Positions 48,583 to 59,036 of a stretch of DNA of 64,000 nt are shown here, piece by piece. The notes under the pieces are model-generated. The model made no database searches. It was not told the origin of the DNA and saw nothing but the letters and a program-made list of their open reading frames with translations. Both the position numbers and the translations under genes were made by a program. Origin of the DNA: an uncultured Pelagibacteraceae bacterium (lineage in GTDB: Bacteria > Pseudomonadota > Alphaproteobacteria > Pelagibacterales > Pelagibacteraceae); assembly GCA_902588835.1 (NCBI GenBank), contig CACIQQ010000001.1, positions 1 through 64,000 of the forward strand, written 5' to 3'. Positions within the stretch are counted from its first letter, which is position 1. Each line of letters begins with the position of its first letter.

Positions 48583-48682
48583 CTTCCGCAAAAACAGCAT
48601 TTTGCGGTGTCTTTGGAAACAAAGAGATCGACACCAGTCAGCGAGGGTTCGCCCACTGGTGCGATTGCTGCTGGAAGAAATT
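48583..48682 (+). ncRNA. putative structured 5' leader (cis-regulatory RNA candidate) of ffh
   Basis: CCGCAAAA/TTTTGCGG hairpin, CTTTG-GAAA-CAAAG hairpin, CACCAGT..GCGA-GGGT-TCGC..ACTGGTG hairpin, 5' CTTCC complementary to Shine-Dalgarno GGAAG. Confidence 0.65.
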
Positions 48683-50041
48683 ATGTTTGAAAATTTGACA
48701 AATAAATTCGAGGGAATACTCGATACATTTAAAAAGGCGCCATCCCTTAATGAAAAACAGGTTGATGAGGGTCTTAAGCTTATTAGACAAGCTTTACTAG
48801 AAGCAGATGTATCGCTTGAGGTAGTAAAAGACTTTGTAACAAAAGTTAAACCAAAATTATTAGGAAAAGAAATAATAAGATCCACAGCTCCAGGACAAAT
48901 GGTTGTTAAAATTGTTCACGATGAGCTTGTTTCATTTTTAGGGGATAGCAATCAAGAAATTAATTTAAAGTCCAATCCACCGGTAACAATAATGATGGTT
49001 GGTTTACAAGGTTCAGGAAAAACAACCACAACTGCAAAACTCTCAAAATTTTTAGAAAAAAATAATAAGAAAAAAATTATGATGGTAAGTTTAGATATTT
49101 ATAGACCAGCTGCTCAGGAACAACTAAAAATTTTGGGTGATCAAAATAATATCCAAACCTTGCCAGTGATAAAAGATCAAATTCCAGCTGACATTTGCAG
49201 AAGAGCCCTATCTGCAGCTAATTTAAATGGTTCTGATATAATTATTTTTGACACCGCTGGAAGAACTCAAATAGATCTACAGATGATGTCTGAGATAAAA
49301 CAAATTGAAGAAGTAATTAAACCAACAGAGACTATACTTGTTGCAGACTCATTAACTGGACAAGTAGCAGCGAGTGTTGCTAAAGAATTTTCTAACACAG
49401 TAAAGGTTACTGGAATAATATTAACTCGAGCTGACGGTGATGGTAGAGGTGGAGCTGCATTAAGCATGAAACATATTGCTAATGTTCCAATTAAATTTTT
49501 AGGTATTGGAGAAAAAATAGAAAATTTTGAAAGTTTTCATCCTGATAGAATTGCTAACAGAATTTTAGGAATGGGGGATATCGTATCTCTTGTTGAAAAA
49601 GCAGCTGACGAAATTGATGAAGAAAAACTTAAAGAAACTGAGGAGAGTTTAAGGAAAGGTCAGTTTTCTTTAGAAGACTATCTTGCGCAATTAAGACAAA
49701 TGAAAAAAATGGGAGGACTAGAGGGTGTTATGTCTTTTTTACCAGGAGTTTCAAAAATAAAATCTCAAATGGATCAAGCCGGTGTTGATGAAAAAATAAT
49801 TACACAAAATGAAGCGGTAATACTTTCAATGACTAAAAAAGAGAGAGAAAATCCAAAGATTATCGATGGCTCTAGAAAAAAAAGAATTGCTAATGGCTCT
49901 GGAACAGACATTGCCACTATCAATAAATTGTTAAAACAATTTAAAATGATGTCTGACATGATGAAAAAGATGTCAAAAGGAAACACAAAAGGCTTAATGG
50001 AAAAAGGAATTCCACCTGAGCTATTCAATCAACTTAAATAA
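48683..50041 (+). CDS. ffh: signal recognition particle protein Ffh
   Basis: MFENLTNKFEGILD start, MMVGLQGSGKTTTTAKLSK, DIYRPAAQEQL, DTAGRTQIDLQMM, TRADGDGRGGAALS; ORF track overextends upstream to 48602. Confidence 0.97.
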   Translation: MFENLTNKFEGILDTFKKAPSLNEKQVDEGLKLIRQALLEADVSLEVVKDFVTKVKPKLLGKEIIRSTAPGQMVVKIVHDELVSFLGDSNQEINLKSNPPVTIMMVGLQGSGKTTTTAKLSKFLEKNNKKKIMMVSLDIYRPAAQEQLKILGDQNNIQTLPVIKDQIPADICRRALSAANLNGSDIIIFDTAGRTQIDLQMMSEIKQIEEVIKPTETILVADSLTGQVAASVAKEFSNTVKVTGIILTRADGDGRGGAALSMKHIANVPIKFLGIGEKIENFESFHPDRIANRILGMGDIVSLVEKAADEIDEEKLKETEESLRKGQFSLEDYLAQLRQMKKMGGLEGVMSFLPGVSKIKSQMDQAGVDEKIITQNEAVILSMTKKERENPKIIDGSRKKRIANGSGTDIATINKLLKQFKMMSDMMKKMSKGNTKGLMEKGIPPELFNQLK

Positions 50042-50054
50042 AAAGGAGAAATAA

Positions 50055-50480
50055 ATGTTAAAGTTAAGATTATCAATGGGAGGAACAAAAAAGAGACCAG
50101 TTTATAAAATTGTGGTTGCAGACAGTAGATTCCCAAGAGATGGGAGATTTATAGAAAAATTAGGTTTTTTTAATCCCCTTATGCCAAAAGAAAAAAAAGA
50201 AAGAGTTGGACTTCAGTCAGAAAGAATAAAATATTGGCTAAGCCAAGGAGCAAAGCCGACAACTAGAGTTGCTCGATTACTTGGAGAAAATAATTTAATG
50301 GAAATGCCTAAACCAGGAAATAATCCAAATAAAGCTATTCCAAAAAAAGACAGGAAGAAAGACGCTTCTGAAGCTCCAAAAGAGGAAAAGAAAGCAGAGG
50401 CCCCTAAGGAAGAGAAAAAAACTGAAGCACCAAAAGAAGAAAAGAAAGCAGAGACCCCTAAGGAGGAGAAGAAAAAATAA
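50055..50480 (+). CDS. rpsP: 30S ribosomal protein bS16 with repetitive C-terminal tail
   Basis: [41 protein letters not shown]; tail of EAPKEEKKA-type repeats. Confidence 0.97.
   Translation: MLKLRLSMGGTKKRPVYKIVVADSRFPRDGRFIEKLGFFNPLMPKEKKERVGLQSERIKYWLSQGAKPTTRVARLLGENNLMEMPKPGNNPNKAIPKKDRKKDASEAPKEEKKAEAPKEEKKTEAPKEEKKAETPKEEKKK
50370..50477 (+). repeat. four tandem 27-nt imperfect repeats in 3' end of rpsP
   Basis: Encode [36 protein letters not shown]; units 1/3 and 2/4 most alike. Confidence 0.9.
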
Positions 50481-50482
50481 CT

Positions 50483-51169
50483 ATGTTTCAGGCGAAAATT
50501 TTTACTTTGTATCCTGAATATTTTCCAGGACCCTTTGATATAGGTATTTGCAAAAAAGCTTTTGAAAAAAAACTTTGGGATTTAAAACTTATTAATATTA
50601 GGGATTATGCAGATGATAAACATAAAACTGTTGACGATACTCCATATGGTGGTGGCGTAGGTATGTTAATGAGACCAGACGTAGTAGCAAAATCTTTGGA
50701 CGCAAATTTGGATGAAAAAGAAACAGTTTATTATCTTACACCTAAGGGTAAAATTTTTAATCAAGATATTGCAAAGGATATTGTTAAAAAAAACAAAGTA
50801 AATATTTTATGTGGGCACTTTGAGGGAGTCGATCAACGAGTTTTAGACTCAAGAAATGTAGAGGAGATAAGTATAGGTGACTTTATCCTTTCCGGAGGAG
50901 AGATGGCTTCTTTCGTTGTTTTAGATACGATTTTAAGATTAGTGCCTGGAGTATTAGGAAATTTAAATTCTACAAAAGATGAAAGTTTTGAAAATGGGCT
51001 TTTGGAGTATCCACAATATACCAAACCTCAAATATGGGAGAAATTAAGTGTTCCTGACATACTTTTATCCGGAGATCATAATAAAATTAAAAGCTGGCGT
51101 TTATCCCAATCTGAGGCTATAACACGGCACCGAAGACCAGATTTATGGCAAAAATATAAAAAGGATTAA
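50483..51169 (+). CDS. trmD: tRNA (guanine-N1)-methyltransferase
   Basis: [58 protein letters not shown]. Confidence 0.97.
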   Translation: MFQAKIFTLYPEYFPGPFDIGICKKAFEKKLWDLKLINIRDYADDKHKTVDDTPYGGGVGMLMRPDVVAKSLDANLDEKETVYYLTPKGKIFNQDIAKDIVKKNKVNILCGHFEGVDQRVLDSRNVEEISIGDFILSGGEMASFVVLDTILRLVPGVLGNLNSTKDESFENGLLEYPQYTKPQIWEKLSVPDILLSGDHNKIKSWRLSQSEAITRHRRPDLWQKYKKD

Positions 51170-51186
51170 AATTGCAAAATTTAAAC

Positions 51187-51720
51187 ATGAAAAATATAGA
51201 AGACATAAATAAAGCTAACGTTAAAAAAATTTCAGCTGAAAAAAAACTTCCAGAGTTTTTTCCAGGAGATATCATAAAAGTTGGTGTAAAAATTACTGAA
51301 GGAAAAAGAGATAGAATTCAGTATTTTGAAGGTGTTTGCATAGCAAAAAAAAATAGGGACTTAAATTCATCTTTTACAGTTAGAAAAATTTCTTTCGGAG
51401 AAGGTGTTGAAAGAACTTTTGCTCTTTATAGTCCAATAGTTGATACAATCAAAGTTATAAGATCTGGTAAAGTAAGACGTGCAAAATTATACTATCTAAG
51501 AGAAAGAACCGGTAAATCAGCAAGAATTGCAGAAAAGATAAAAAAGAAAATTGGAATTGATGTTGAGGCCAAACCTGAGCAGGTTACAGAAGAAAATGTG
51601 TTACCAGCAACTGAACAAAAGAATACTGAGGAAAAAGCCGAGACAAAAGTCGCTGAGACACCCAAAAAACTTGAAGAGAAAAAAGAAGATAGTAAGATTT
51701 CTACTGAATTAAAAAAATAA
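51187..51720 (+). CDS. rplS: 50S ribosomal protein bL19 with E/K-rich C-terminal tail
   Basis: [58 protein letters not shown] at 51187 preferred over TTG at 51172. Confidence 0.95.
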   Translation: MKNIEDINKANVKKISAEKKLPEFFPGDIIKVGVKITEGKRDRIQYFEGVCIAKKNRDLNSSFTVRKISFGEGVERTFALYSPIVDTIKVIRSGKVRRAKLYYLRERTGKSARIAEKIKKKIGIDVEAKPEQVTEENVLPATEQKNTEEKAETKVAETPKKLEEKKEDSKISTELKK

Positions 51721-51731
51721 TCTTTTTTTAA

Positions 51732-53135
51732 ATGCCAAAGACTTTATACGATAAAATCTGGAGTGATCACTTAGTCCACCAACAGGATGATGGAACATCT
51801 TTGCTATTTGTGGATAGACATTTGATACATGAGGTGACTAGCCCACAAGCTTTTGAAGGACTTAGAAATAGTAAAAGGAATGTAAGACATCCAAACTTAA
51901 CTCTTGCTGTTGTTGATCACAACATACCTACAACTGACAGATCTAAAGGAATTGATGACAACGACTCTAGAATTCAAGTAGAAACACTTGAAAAAAATTG
52001 CAAAGACTTTGACATCAAACTTTTTGGAATGAATGATAAAAGACAAGGAATAGTTCATATAGTAGGACCCGAGCAAGGATTTACTCAACCAGGAACAGTT
52101 ATTGTTTGTGGAGACAGTCACACGGCAACTCATGGTGCTTTTGGGGCTTTAGCGTTTGGAATAGGAACCTCAGAGGTTGAGCACGTTTTAGCAACACAAA
52201 CTCTTGTTCAGAAAAAAGCAAAAAATTTTAGAATTAATGTTAATGGAAAACTTCCTTTAGGAGTAACATCTAAAGATGTAATTCTTCAAATCATTGGCAA
52301 AATAGGGACTGCTGGAGGAACAGGATGTGTGTTAGAATATGCTGGTTCAGTCATATCAAATCTTTCTGTCGAACAGAGAATGACCATTTGTAATATGTCT
52401 ATAGAAGGTGGAGCTAGAGCAGGATTAATCCAACCTGATGAAAAGATTTTTAATTATCTAAAAGATAGACCAATGTCTCCAAAAAAAGAAAACTGGGAAA
52501 AAGCAATTGATTATTGGAGTAAATTAAAAAGTGATAGCGATGCAAAATTTGATAAAGAAATTAATTTAAAAGGCGATGAAATAGCGCCTATGGTTACATG
52601 GGGAACTTCACCTGAGGACGTAGTTTCAATTAATGGAAAAATCCCTAATCCAGAAAATGAAAAAAATATTGATAAAAAGAATTCGATAAATAGATCTCTT
52701 AATTATATGGGTCTTAAACCTGATGTGAAAGTACAAGACATTAAAATTGATAAAGTTTTTATAGGAAGTTGTACGAATGGAAGAATCGAGGACTTAAGAG
52801 AGGCTGCACAAATATTAAAAAATAAGAAAAAGGCTTCTCATGTACATGGAATGGTCGTCCCTGGTTCTGGTTTAGTTAAAGAACAAGCTGAGCAAGAAGG
52901 TCTAGATAAAATATTTATAGAGTCCGGTTTTGAATGGAGAGAACCTGGATGTTCAATGTGTTTAGCAATGAATGCCGATAAATTAAAACCTCAAGAAAGA
53001 TGTGCATCCACTTCGAATAGAAACTTTGAAGGAAGACAGGGAAGAGGAGGAAGAACCCACTTAGTAAGCCCAGGTATGGCAGCTGCTGCAGCTATTGCTG
53101 GAAATCTAGATGATGTTAGAAAATATCAAAACTAA
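51732..53135 (+). CDS. leuC: 3-isopropylmalate dehydratase large subunit
   Basis: [78 protein letters not shown]. Confidence 0.97.
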   Translation: MPKTLYDKIWSDHLVHQQDDGTSLLFVDRHLIHEVTSPQAFEGLRNSKRNVRHPNLTLAVVDHNIPTTDRSKGIDDNDSRIQVETLEKNCKDFDIKLFGMNDKRQGIVHIVGPEQGFTQPGTVIVCGDSHTATHGAFGALAFGIGTSEVEHVLATQTLVQKKAKNFRINVNGKLPLGVTSKDVILQIIGKIGTAGGTGCVLEYAGSVISNLSVEQRMTICNMSIEGGARAGLIQPDEKIFNYLKDRPMSPKKENWEKAIDYWSKLKSDSDAKFDKEINLKGDEIAPMVTWGTSPEDVVSINGKIPNPENEKNIDKKNSINRSLNYMGLKPDVKVQDIKIDKVFIGSCTNGRIEDLREAAQILKNKKKASHVHGMVVPGSGLVKEQAEQEGLDKIFIESGFEWREPGCSMCLAMNADKLKPQERCASTSNRNFEGRQGRGGRTHLVSPGMAAAAAIAGNLDDVRKYQN

Positions 53136-53740
53136 TGAAAAAATTCACCTCACTTAAAAGCATTCCAGCTTATTTACCGATTGTAAATATCGACACGGAT
53201 ATGATCATTCCTAAACAGTTTTTAAAAACTATTAAAAGAACAGGATTAGGAAAAAACTTATTTCATGAAATGAGGTACGATGATGATGGAAAAAATATCG
53301 ATAATTTCATATTAAACAAATCCCCGTACAATAATTCAAAAATTTTGATAGCTGGAAATAATTTTGGCTGCGGATCATCAAGAGAACATGCCCCGTGGGC
53401 ACTTTTAGACTTTGGAATAACATGTGTTATAAGCTCAAGCTATGCAGACATTTTCTATAATAACTGTTTTAAAAATGGTATTTTGCCGATAATTCTACAT
53501 GAAGAAAAAATAAAAGAGTTAGCTGAATACTCAAAAAGAAAAGAAGAAATTGAAATTGATTTAAAGGAAGAAAAAATTCTTTTTGGAAATAATGAATTAA
53601 AATTCAAAATAGATCCCTTTAAAAAGAAATGCTTGATAGAAGGTCTTGATGATATCGCTTTATCATTAGAAAAATCATCACATATTAACGAATTTGAAAA
53701 AAAGGTTCAGTCAGCAAGACCTTGGATTTTTAATGATTAA
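53135..53740 (+). CDS. leuD: 3-isopropylmalate dehydratase small subunit
   Basis: [36 protein letters not shown] motifs. Confidence 0.97.
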   Translation: MKKFTSLKSIPAYLPIVNIDTDMIIPKQFLKTIKRTGLGKNLFHEMRYDDDGKNIDNFILNKSPYNNSKILIAGNNFGCGSSREHAPWALLDFGITCVISSSYADIFYNNCFKNGILPIILHEEKIKELAEYSKRKEEIEIDLKEEKILFGNNELKFKIDPFKKKCLIEGLDDIALSLEKSSHINEFEKKVQSARPWIFND

Positions 53741-54842
53741 AGTTAAAAAAAGAAAAATTCTTCTTTTACCAGGAGATGGAATAGGTCCAGAGGTTATCGC
53801 GGAAGTTAAAAAGATTATTCAGTGGTTTAACAAAAACAAATCCCTAGATTTTGAAATTGACGAAGATCTTGTTGGTGGAGCAGCATATGATAAATACAAG
53901 ACACCCATAACAGACGAAGTGTTTTATAAAGCTTTAGAGAGTGAAGCAGTAATACTTGGCGCTGTAGGAGGACCTAAATGGGACAAGCTTGAATTCTCAA
54001 AAAAACCTGAAAGGGCACTTCTTAAACTTAGAAAAGAATTAAAACTTTTTGCTAATTTAAGACCTGCCATTTGCTTTAAGCAATTAGTGGACGCTTCAAG
54101 TTTAAAACCAGAAATTGTTTCAGGTTTAGATATTATGATAGTAAGAGAATTAACAGGTGGAATATATTTTGGGGAGCCAAGAGGGATCAAACCGATAGAT
54201 AATGGTGAGCGAAAAGGAATTAATACCCATACTTACACTACAAAAGAAATTGAAAGAGTTGCGCGAGTTGCTTTTGATTTAGCAAAAAAAAGAGGTAATA
54301 AAGTTACATCGTGTGAAAAATCCAATGTGATGGAAGCAGGTCAGCTTTGGAAAGAAGAAGTTCAAATTTTACATGACAAAGAATATAAAGATGTAGAACT
54401 AACTCATATGTTAGCAGATAATTGTGCTATGCAATTATTAAGAAATCCAAAGCAATTTGATGTAATCGTAACTGATAATTTATTTGGAGATATCCTATCA
54501 GACGAAGCTGCAATGCTGACAGGTTCTTTAGGTCTATTACCATCTGCTTCATTAGGAGCTAAAGACAAAGATGGAAATATGAGATCAATGTATGAACCTG
54601 TGCATGGTTCAGCTCCTGATATAACTGGTAAAGGAATTGCAAATCCTATTGCAACTATACTAAGTTTTTCAATGGCATTAAAATATTCATTAAATTTAGA
54701 TAAAGAATCTAAAGCCTTAGATGATGCTGTTCAAAAGGTATTGGATGATGGATTAAGGACAAAAGATATTATTTCTCAAGGAAAAAAAGAAGTTTCTACT
54801 TCAGAGATGGGAGATGCGATTATTGCGTGTTTGCAAAAATAA
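53733..54842 (+). CDS. leuB: 3-isopropylmalate dehydrogenase
   Basis: [63 protein letters not shown] at 53733 chosen inside the longer ORF. Confidence 0.97.
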   Translation: MIKVKKRKILLLPGDGIGPEVIAEVKKIIQWFNKNKSLDFEIDEDLVGGAAYDKYKTPITDEVFYKALESEAVILGAVGGPKWDKLEFSKKPERALLKLRKELKLFANLRPAICFKQLVDASSLKPEIVSGLDIMIVRELTGGIYFGEPRGIKPIDNGERKGINTHTYTTKEIERVARVAFDLAKKRGNKVTSCEKSNVMEAGQLWKEEVQILHDKEYKDVELTHMLADNCAMQLLRNPKQFDVIVTDNLFGDILSDEAAMLTGSLGLLPSASLGAKDKDGNMRSMYEPVHGSAPDITGKGIANPIATILSFSMALKYSLNLDKESKALDDAVQKVLDDGLRTKDIISQGKKEVSTSEMGDAIIACLQK

Positions 54843-54874
54843 ATAAATTAACTTACCCTAGATAATTAAAAAAT

Positions 54875-56635
54875 ATGACTATTTATACCGCACCAGTCGA
54901 AGAAATGATGTTCCTCTTTGATAACCTTAAAGATAATCAAAGATATAAAGAAATCGAAAAATATAAAGAAATTAATTCGGAACTTGTTAAAGGAATTTTA
55001 GAGGAAGCAGCAAAAATAAACCAAGAGCTTATTTTACCATTAGCTAAAGCAGGAGATGAAAATCCTTGTGTATATGAAAACGGTGTTGTGAGAACACCCC
55101 CAGGCTATAAAGAAGTTTATAAAAAATTTATTGAAGATGGCTGGACTTCCCTTTCTTGTGACCCAAAATATGGTGGTCAAGGTATCCCAAAAACTGTAAG
55201 CACTTTTTTTGAGGAAATGCTGTCATCGTCTAGTTTAGCATTTAAATTATATAGTGAACTTAGTATTGGTGCTTATAATTGTATACTTACTCATGCTGAG
55301 CAAAACATAAAAGATAAATTTCTTCCAAAAATAGTAGAGGGAAAATGGAGTGGAACAATGTGCTTAACAGAACCACAGTGTGGAACTGATTTAGGCTTAT
55401 TAAAAACAAAAGCAGTTCCAAAAGACGATGGAACCTATGAAATAACTGGACAAAAAATTTTTATTACATCTGGGGACCATGATTTAACAGAAAATATAAT
55501 TCATTTAGTTTTAGCAAGAACAACAGATGCACCAAAAGGAACAAAGGGAATAAGTTTATTTCTTGTACCAAAATTTGAGGTCAGTGACGATGGAGTTGTA
55601 GGTTCTAGAAACGGTGTTAGCACAAACTCAATTGAGAGCAAAATGGGAATTAAAGGTTCGCCAACTTGTGTTCTAAATTTTGAAAATTCGAAAGGTATTA
55701 TGATTGGACCTGAAAACAAAGGTTTGAACTCCATGTTCACAATGATGAATTTAGAAAGAATTGTAGTTGGTGTTCAAGGTTTAGGAATTGCTGAAACTGC
55801 TTACCAAAACGCTGTTGCATATTCAAAAGAGAGAAAGCAAGGAAAAGCAAACAACAGTAAAAATGGAGAAACAGATTTAATTATCAAACACGCAGACATA
55901 AGACGAAGTCTAATGAATATGAAATCAATTATTGAGGGCCAAAGGTCGTTTGCCTTTTGGTTGTCACAGCAAATTGATGTAAGTTTATCTCATGATGATA
56001 AAGATGTAAGAGGTGATGCATCAAATATGGTCGCATTGCTCACTCCAGTTATTAAATCATTTTTTACAGATAATGGTGTAGAAATTACTAATGATGCAAT
56101 TCAGGTATTTGGTGGCTACGGTTATACAAAAGATCAAGGGATCGAACAATTATTTAGAGATAACAGAATAACACCAATATACGAAGGTACAAATTCTGTT
56201 CAGGCAATTGACCTTGTGTACCGAAAAATTTCTTCAGAAGGCATATTTGAAAACTTTATTAAATCAATGGATAATGAAATTAAAAATTATAAAAACGAAA
56301 AAAATTTAGAAAGTTTTTTGAACATTTTTGAAAAATATAAAGAAATCTTGATATCTTTTACAAAGTGGATGAGAGAAAAAATCAATTCAAATAAGGATGA
56401 TGCAAGTGCAGCATGTAATGATTATTTAAAAGTATTGGGTTACACAGCATTAGCTTTTGCTTGGATTAAAACTTTAAAAATAAGTTTTGAAAAACAAAAT
56501 TCAAATAAAGAATTTTATGATGATAAAATTAATACAGGAAAGTATTATTTTGAAAAAATTTTACCAAGAGCACAGTCTCATTATGTTGTTGGAACAAGTG
56601 GCAGCCACACAACCATGAATGCTAAATTTAATTAA
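54875..56635 (+). CDS. dmdC: acyl-CoA dehydrogenase, probable methylmercaptopropionyl-CoA dehydrogenase DmdC
   Basis: MCLTEPQCGTDLGLLKTKA, ITSGDHDLTENIIHLVLAR, QVFGGYGYTKDQGIEQLFRDNRITPIYEGTNSVQAIDL; position in dmd operon. Confidence 0.88.
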   Translation: MTIYTAPVEEMMFLFDNLKDNQRYKEIEKYKEINSELVKGILEEAAKINQELILPLAKAGDENPCVYENGVVRTPPGYKEVYKKFIEDGWTSLSCDPKYGGQGIPKTVSTFFEEMLSSSSLAFKLYSELSIGAYNCILTHAEQNIKDKFLPKIVEGKWSGTMCLTEPQCGTDLGLLKTKAVPKDDGTYEITGQKIFITSGDHDLTENIIHLVLARTTDAPKGTKGISLFLVPKFEVSDDGVVGSRNGVSTNSIESKMGIKGSPTCVLNFENSKGIMIGPENKGLNSMFTMMNLERIVVGVQGLGIAETAYQNAVAYSKERKQGKANNSKNGETDLIIKHADIRRSLMNMKSIIEGQRSFAFWLSQQIDVSLSHDDKDVRGDASNMVALLTPVIKSFFTDNGVEITNDAIQVFGGYGYTKDQGIEQLFRDNRITPIYEGTNSVQAIDLVYRKISSEGIFENFIKSMDNEIKNYKNEKNLESFLNIFEKYKEILISFTKWMREKINSNKDDASAACNDYLKVLGYTALAFAWIKTLKISFEKQNSNKEFYDDKINTGKYYFEKILPRAQSHYVVGTSGSHTTMNAKFN

Positions 56636-58263
56636 TGAACAAATATAATCAAAATTTAGATAAAAATAATGCTAATTTTGTACCTTTAACTCCTTTAAGT
56701 TTTCTTGAAAGAGCAAAAGATATATATCCAGATTATGAAGCGTTAGTATACGAAAATCGTTCTTATACCTGGTCACAAATTTACAATCGCTGTATCAAGT
56801 TTGCTAGTGCATTAGAAAAGATTGGAATTAAGGAGGGTGATACTGTTTCAGTGATGGCGTTTAATACTCCTGAAATATTTGAGGCTCACTATTCTGTTCC
56901 AATGACTGGAGCAGTTTTAAATACCATCAACACAAGATTAGATGCAAAAACAGTCTCTTATATTTTGGACCACGCTGAGGCAAAAGTTCTTATAGTTGAT
57001 AGACAACTTCATTCAGTAGTAAATAAGGCTTTAGAAAATGTAAAATCTAAGCCTTTGATCATTGATATTCAAGACGATAACGCAGATCAGTCTTTGCTTA
57101 AAAAAATTGGTGATAAAGAATACGAAGATTTTTTGAATACAGGAGATGAAAATTATGTTTGGAAAAAACCAATAGATGAATGGCAAGCAATTTCGTTGAG
57201 TTATACTTCAGGTACCACAGGCAATCCAAAAGGCGTAGTATATCACCATCGAGGCTCTTATCTTATGTCAACCGGAAGTGCAGTTGCATGGAATATGCCT
57301 AACAGGTTAAATTTCTTAACAGTTGTTCCAATGTTTCACTGTAACGGATGGGGATACCCTTGGACAATCCCAATGTTAAATGGAAAAACTATATGTTTAA
57401 GAGCTATAGACATTAAAAAAATTTTTGAATTAATTGAAAAACATGACATCAGTCACTTTGGTGGTGCACCAATAGTTCTTAATATGATTACAGGTGCTTC
57501 AGAATCTGAAAGAAAAAAGCTGAAGAAAAAAGTTTTCGTTTTGACCGCAGGCGCTCCACCCCCAAGTATAATTTTTAAAAAAATGGAAAATTTAGGTTTT
57601 GAAGTGATGCATGTTTATGGATTAACTGAAACGTATGGTCATATCCTGCAATGTGCGTGGAATGATGAATGGAATTCATTTGATGAAGACAAAAAAAATG
57701 AAATCAAAGCCAGACAAGGTGTTAGATATCCAAACACAGAAGATACAAAAGTAATAGATCCAGAAACCATGAAACCCGTGCCAAAGGATGGCAAAACTAT
57801 TGGTGAAATAATGATTAAAGGAAATATCGTCATGAAAGGTTATTTTAAAGATAAAGAGGCAACTGATAAAGCAATGGCTCATGGATGGTTTCATTCTGGA
57901 GATTTAGCCGTAGTGCATCCAGACGGTTACATAAAGATCAAGGATAGATCAAAAGATATAATTATTTCTGGTGGTGAAAATATCTCGTCTATTGAAATAG
58001 AAAATACTTTGGCTAAACACCCTAGTGTTTCAATAGCAGCAGTGGTTGCTAAACCGGATGAAAAATGGGGTGAAGTACCTTGTGCATTTATTGAAAAAGT
58101 AAAGGATCAAGAGGCAACAGAGAAAGAACTTATTGATTTTTGCAGAGAAACACTGGCAGGTTTTAAAATTCCAAAAAAAATTGCATTTTGCGAACTACCA
58201 AAAACTTCAACAGGAAAAATTCAGAAATTTGAGTTAAGAAAAAAGGCCAAGGAACTAAGTTGA
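56635..58263 (+). CDS. dmdB: acyl-CoA synthetase, probable methylmercaptopropionate-CoA ligase DmdB
   Basis: SYTSGTTGNPKGVVYHHRGSYLMS, HVYGLTETYGH, WFHSGDLAVVHPDGYIKIKDRSKDIIISGGENISS; next to dmdA/dmdC. Confidence 0.88.
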   Translation: MNKYNQNLDKNNANFVPLTPLSFLERAKDIYPDYEALVYENRSYTWSQIYNRCIKFASALEKIGIKEGDTVSVMAFNTPEIFEAHYSVPMTGAVLNTINTRLDAKTVSYILDHAEAKVLIVDRQLHSVVNKALENVKSKPLIIDIQDDNADQSLLKKIGDKEYEDFLNTGDENYVWKKPIDEWQAISLSYTSGTTGNPKGVVYHHRGSYLMSTGSAVAWNMPNRLNFLTVVPMFHCNGWGYPWTIPMLNGKTICLRAIDIKKIFELIEKHDISHFGGAPIVLNMITGASESERKKLKKKVFVLTAGAPPPSIIFKKMENLGFEVMHVYGLTETYGHILQCAWNDEWNSFDEDKKNEIKARQGVRYPNTEDTKVIDPETMKPVPKDGKTIGEIMIKGNIVMKGYFKDKEATDKAMAHGWFHSGDLAVVHPDGYIKIKDRSKDIIISGGENISSIEIENTLAKHPSVSIAAVVAKPDEKWGEVPCAFIEKVKDQEATEKELIDFCRETLAGFKIPKKIAFCELPKTSTGKIQKFELRKKAKELS

Positions 58264-59036
58264 TTTTTGAAATAGATAAGAAGCAAGTATTTGCATCTAC
58301 TGCAGGTAAAGAATTTGATCCTACAAAGAAAACTGTATTTCTCTTACATGGAAGCGGATTGTCTCACATAGTGTGGTCTCTTACAGAACAATTTCTATCT
58401 AACAAAGATCTAAATATTTTGTCTTTGGATTTACCTGGTCATGGAAATTCGGACGGGCCCTGCATCGATTCAATCGAAAAAATTGCAGATTGGATTGAAA
58501 GTGTAAGACTTTTTTTAAAAACCGAACAGGTTTCAATAGTAGGTCATTCACAAGGATGTTTAGAGGCACTAGAGTATGGTTCGCGTTTTAAAAAAAATAC
58601 TCACAAATTAGTTTTTTTAGCGGGCTCCTATAGAATGCCTGTTAACCAAGATTTAATTGATCTAGCAGATTCTGGGGATAAAAAAGCTGTACACTTAATG
58701 ATGAAATGGGGTTACGAAGGTTCGAGGAAATTTATAGGAGGCAATCCAGTCGAGAAAATTATTAATTCCTCTAGAGAGGTGAAAGAAATTTTAGCCACAG
58801 ACTTAAAAGCTTGTAATAATTATAAAAATGGCAAAGAAGCTTCAGCTGCAATTGATTGTCCAACTTTATTAATTTTTGGAGCTCTGGATAAAATGGCCCC
58901 CTTAGAAAATGGAAAAAAATTCGCAAATTTAATTAAAAATTCAGAGACCCAAATAATTAACGAGTGCGGACATATGATTATGTTTGAAAAAGCTTTTGAA
59001 ATGAGAGAAAAGGTAGCTGAATTTTTAAAAAAATGA
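58260..59036 (+). CDS. alpha/beta hydrolase within the dmd operon
   Basis: [44 protein letters not shown] nucleophile elbow, [17 protein letters not shown]. Confidence 0.93.
   Translation: MIFEIDKKQVFASTAGKEFDPTKKTVFLLHGSGLSHIVWSLTEQFLSNKDLNILSLDLPGHGNSDGPCIDSIEKIADWIESVRLFLKTEQVSIVGHSQGCLEALEYGSRFKKNTHKLVFLAGSYRMPVNQDLIDLADSGDKKAVHLMMKWGYEGSRKFIGGNPVEKIINSSREVKEILATDLKACNNYKNGKEASAAIDCPTLLIFGALDKMAPLENGKKFANLIKNSETQIINECGHMIMFEKAFEMREKVAEFLKK

Noticed and set aside
48602-48682. N-terminal extension MRCLWKQRDRHQSARVRPLVRLLLEEI of the ffh ORF
   Set aside because: Arg-rich translation of the structured leader; standard Ffh start MFENLTNKF has an SD at 48673-48677.
48583-48682. The ffh leader as the SRP (4.5S) RNA gene itself
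   Set aside because: Neither strand shows the conserved domain IV core (GGTCAGG..CCGGAAGG..AGCAGCC type) and it abuts the ffh RBS.
48577-48885. Minus-strand ORF over the ffh start
   Set aside because: Antisense to ffh, no recognisable family, Ser-rich composition typical of reversed coding strand.
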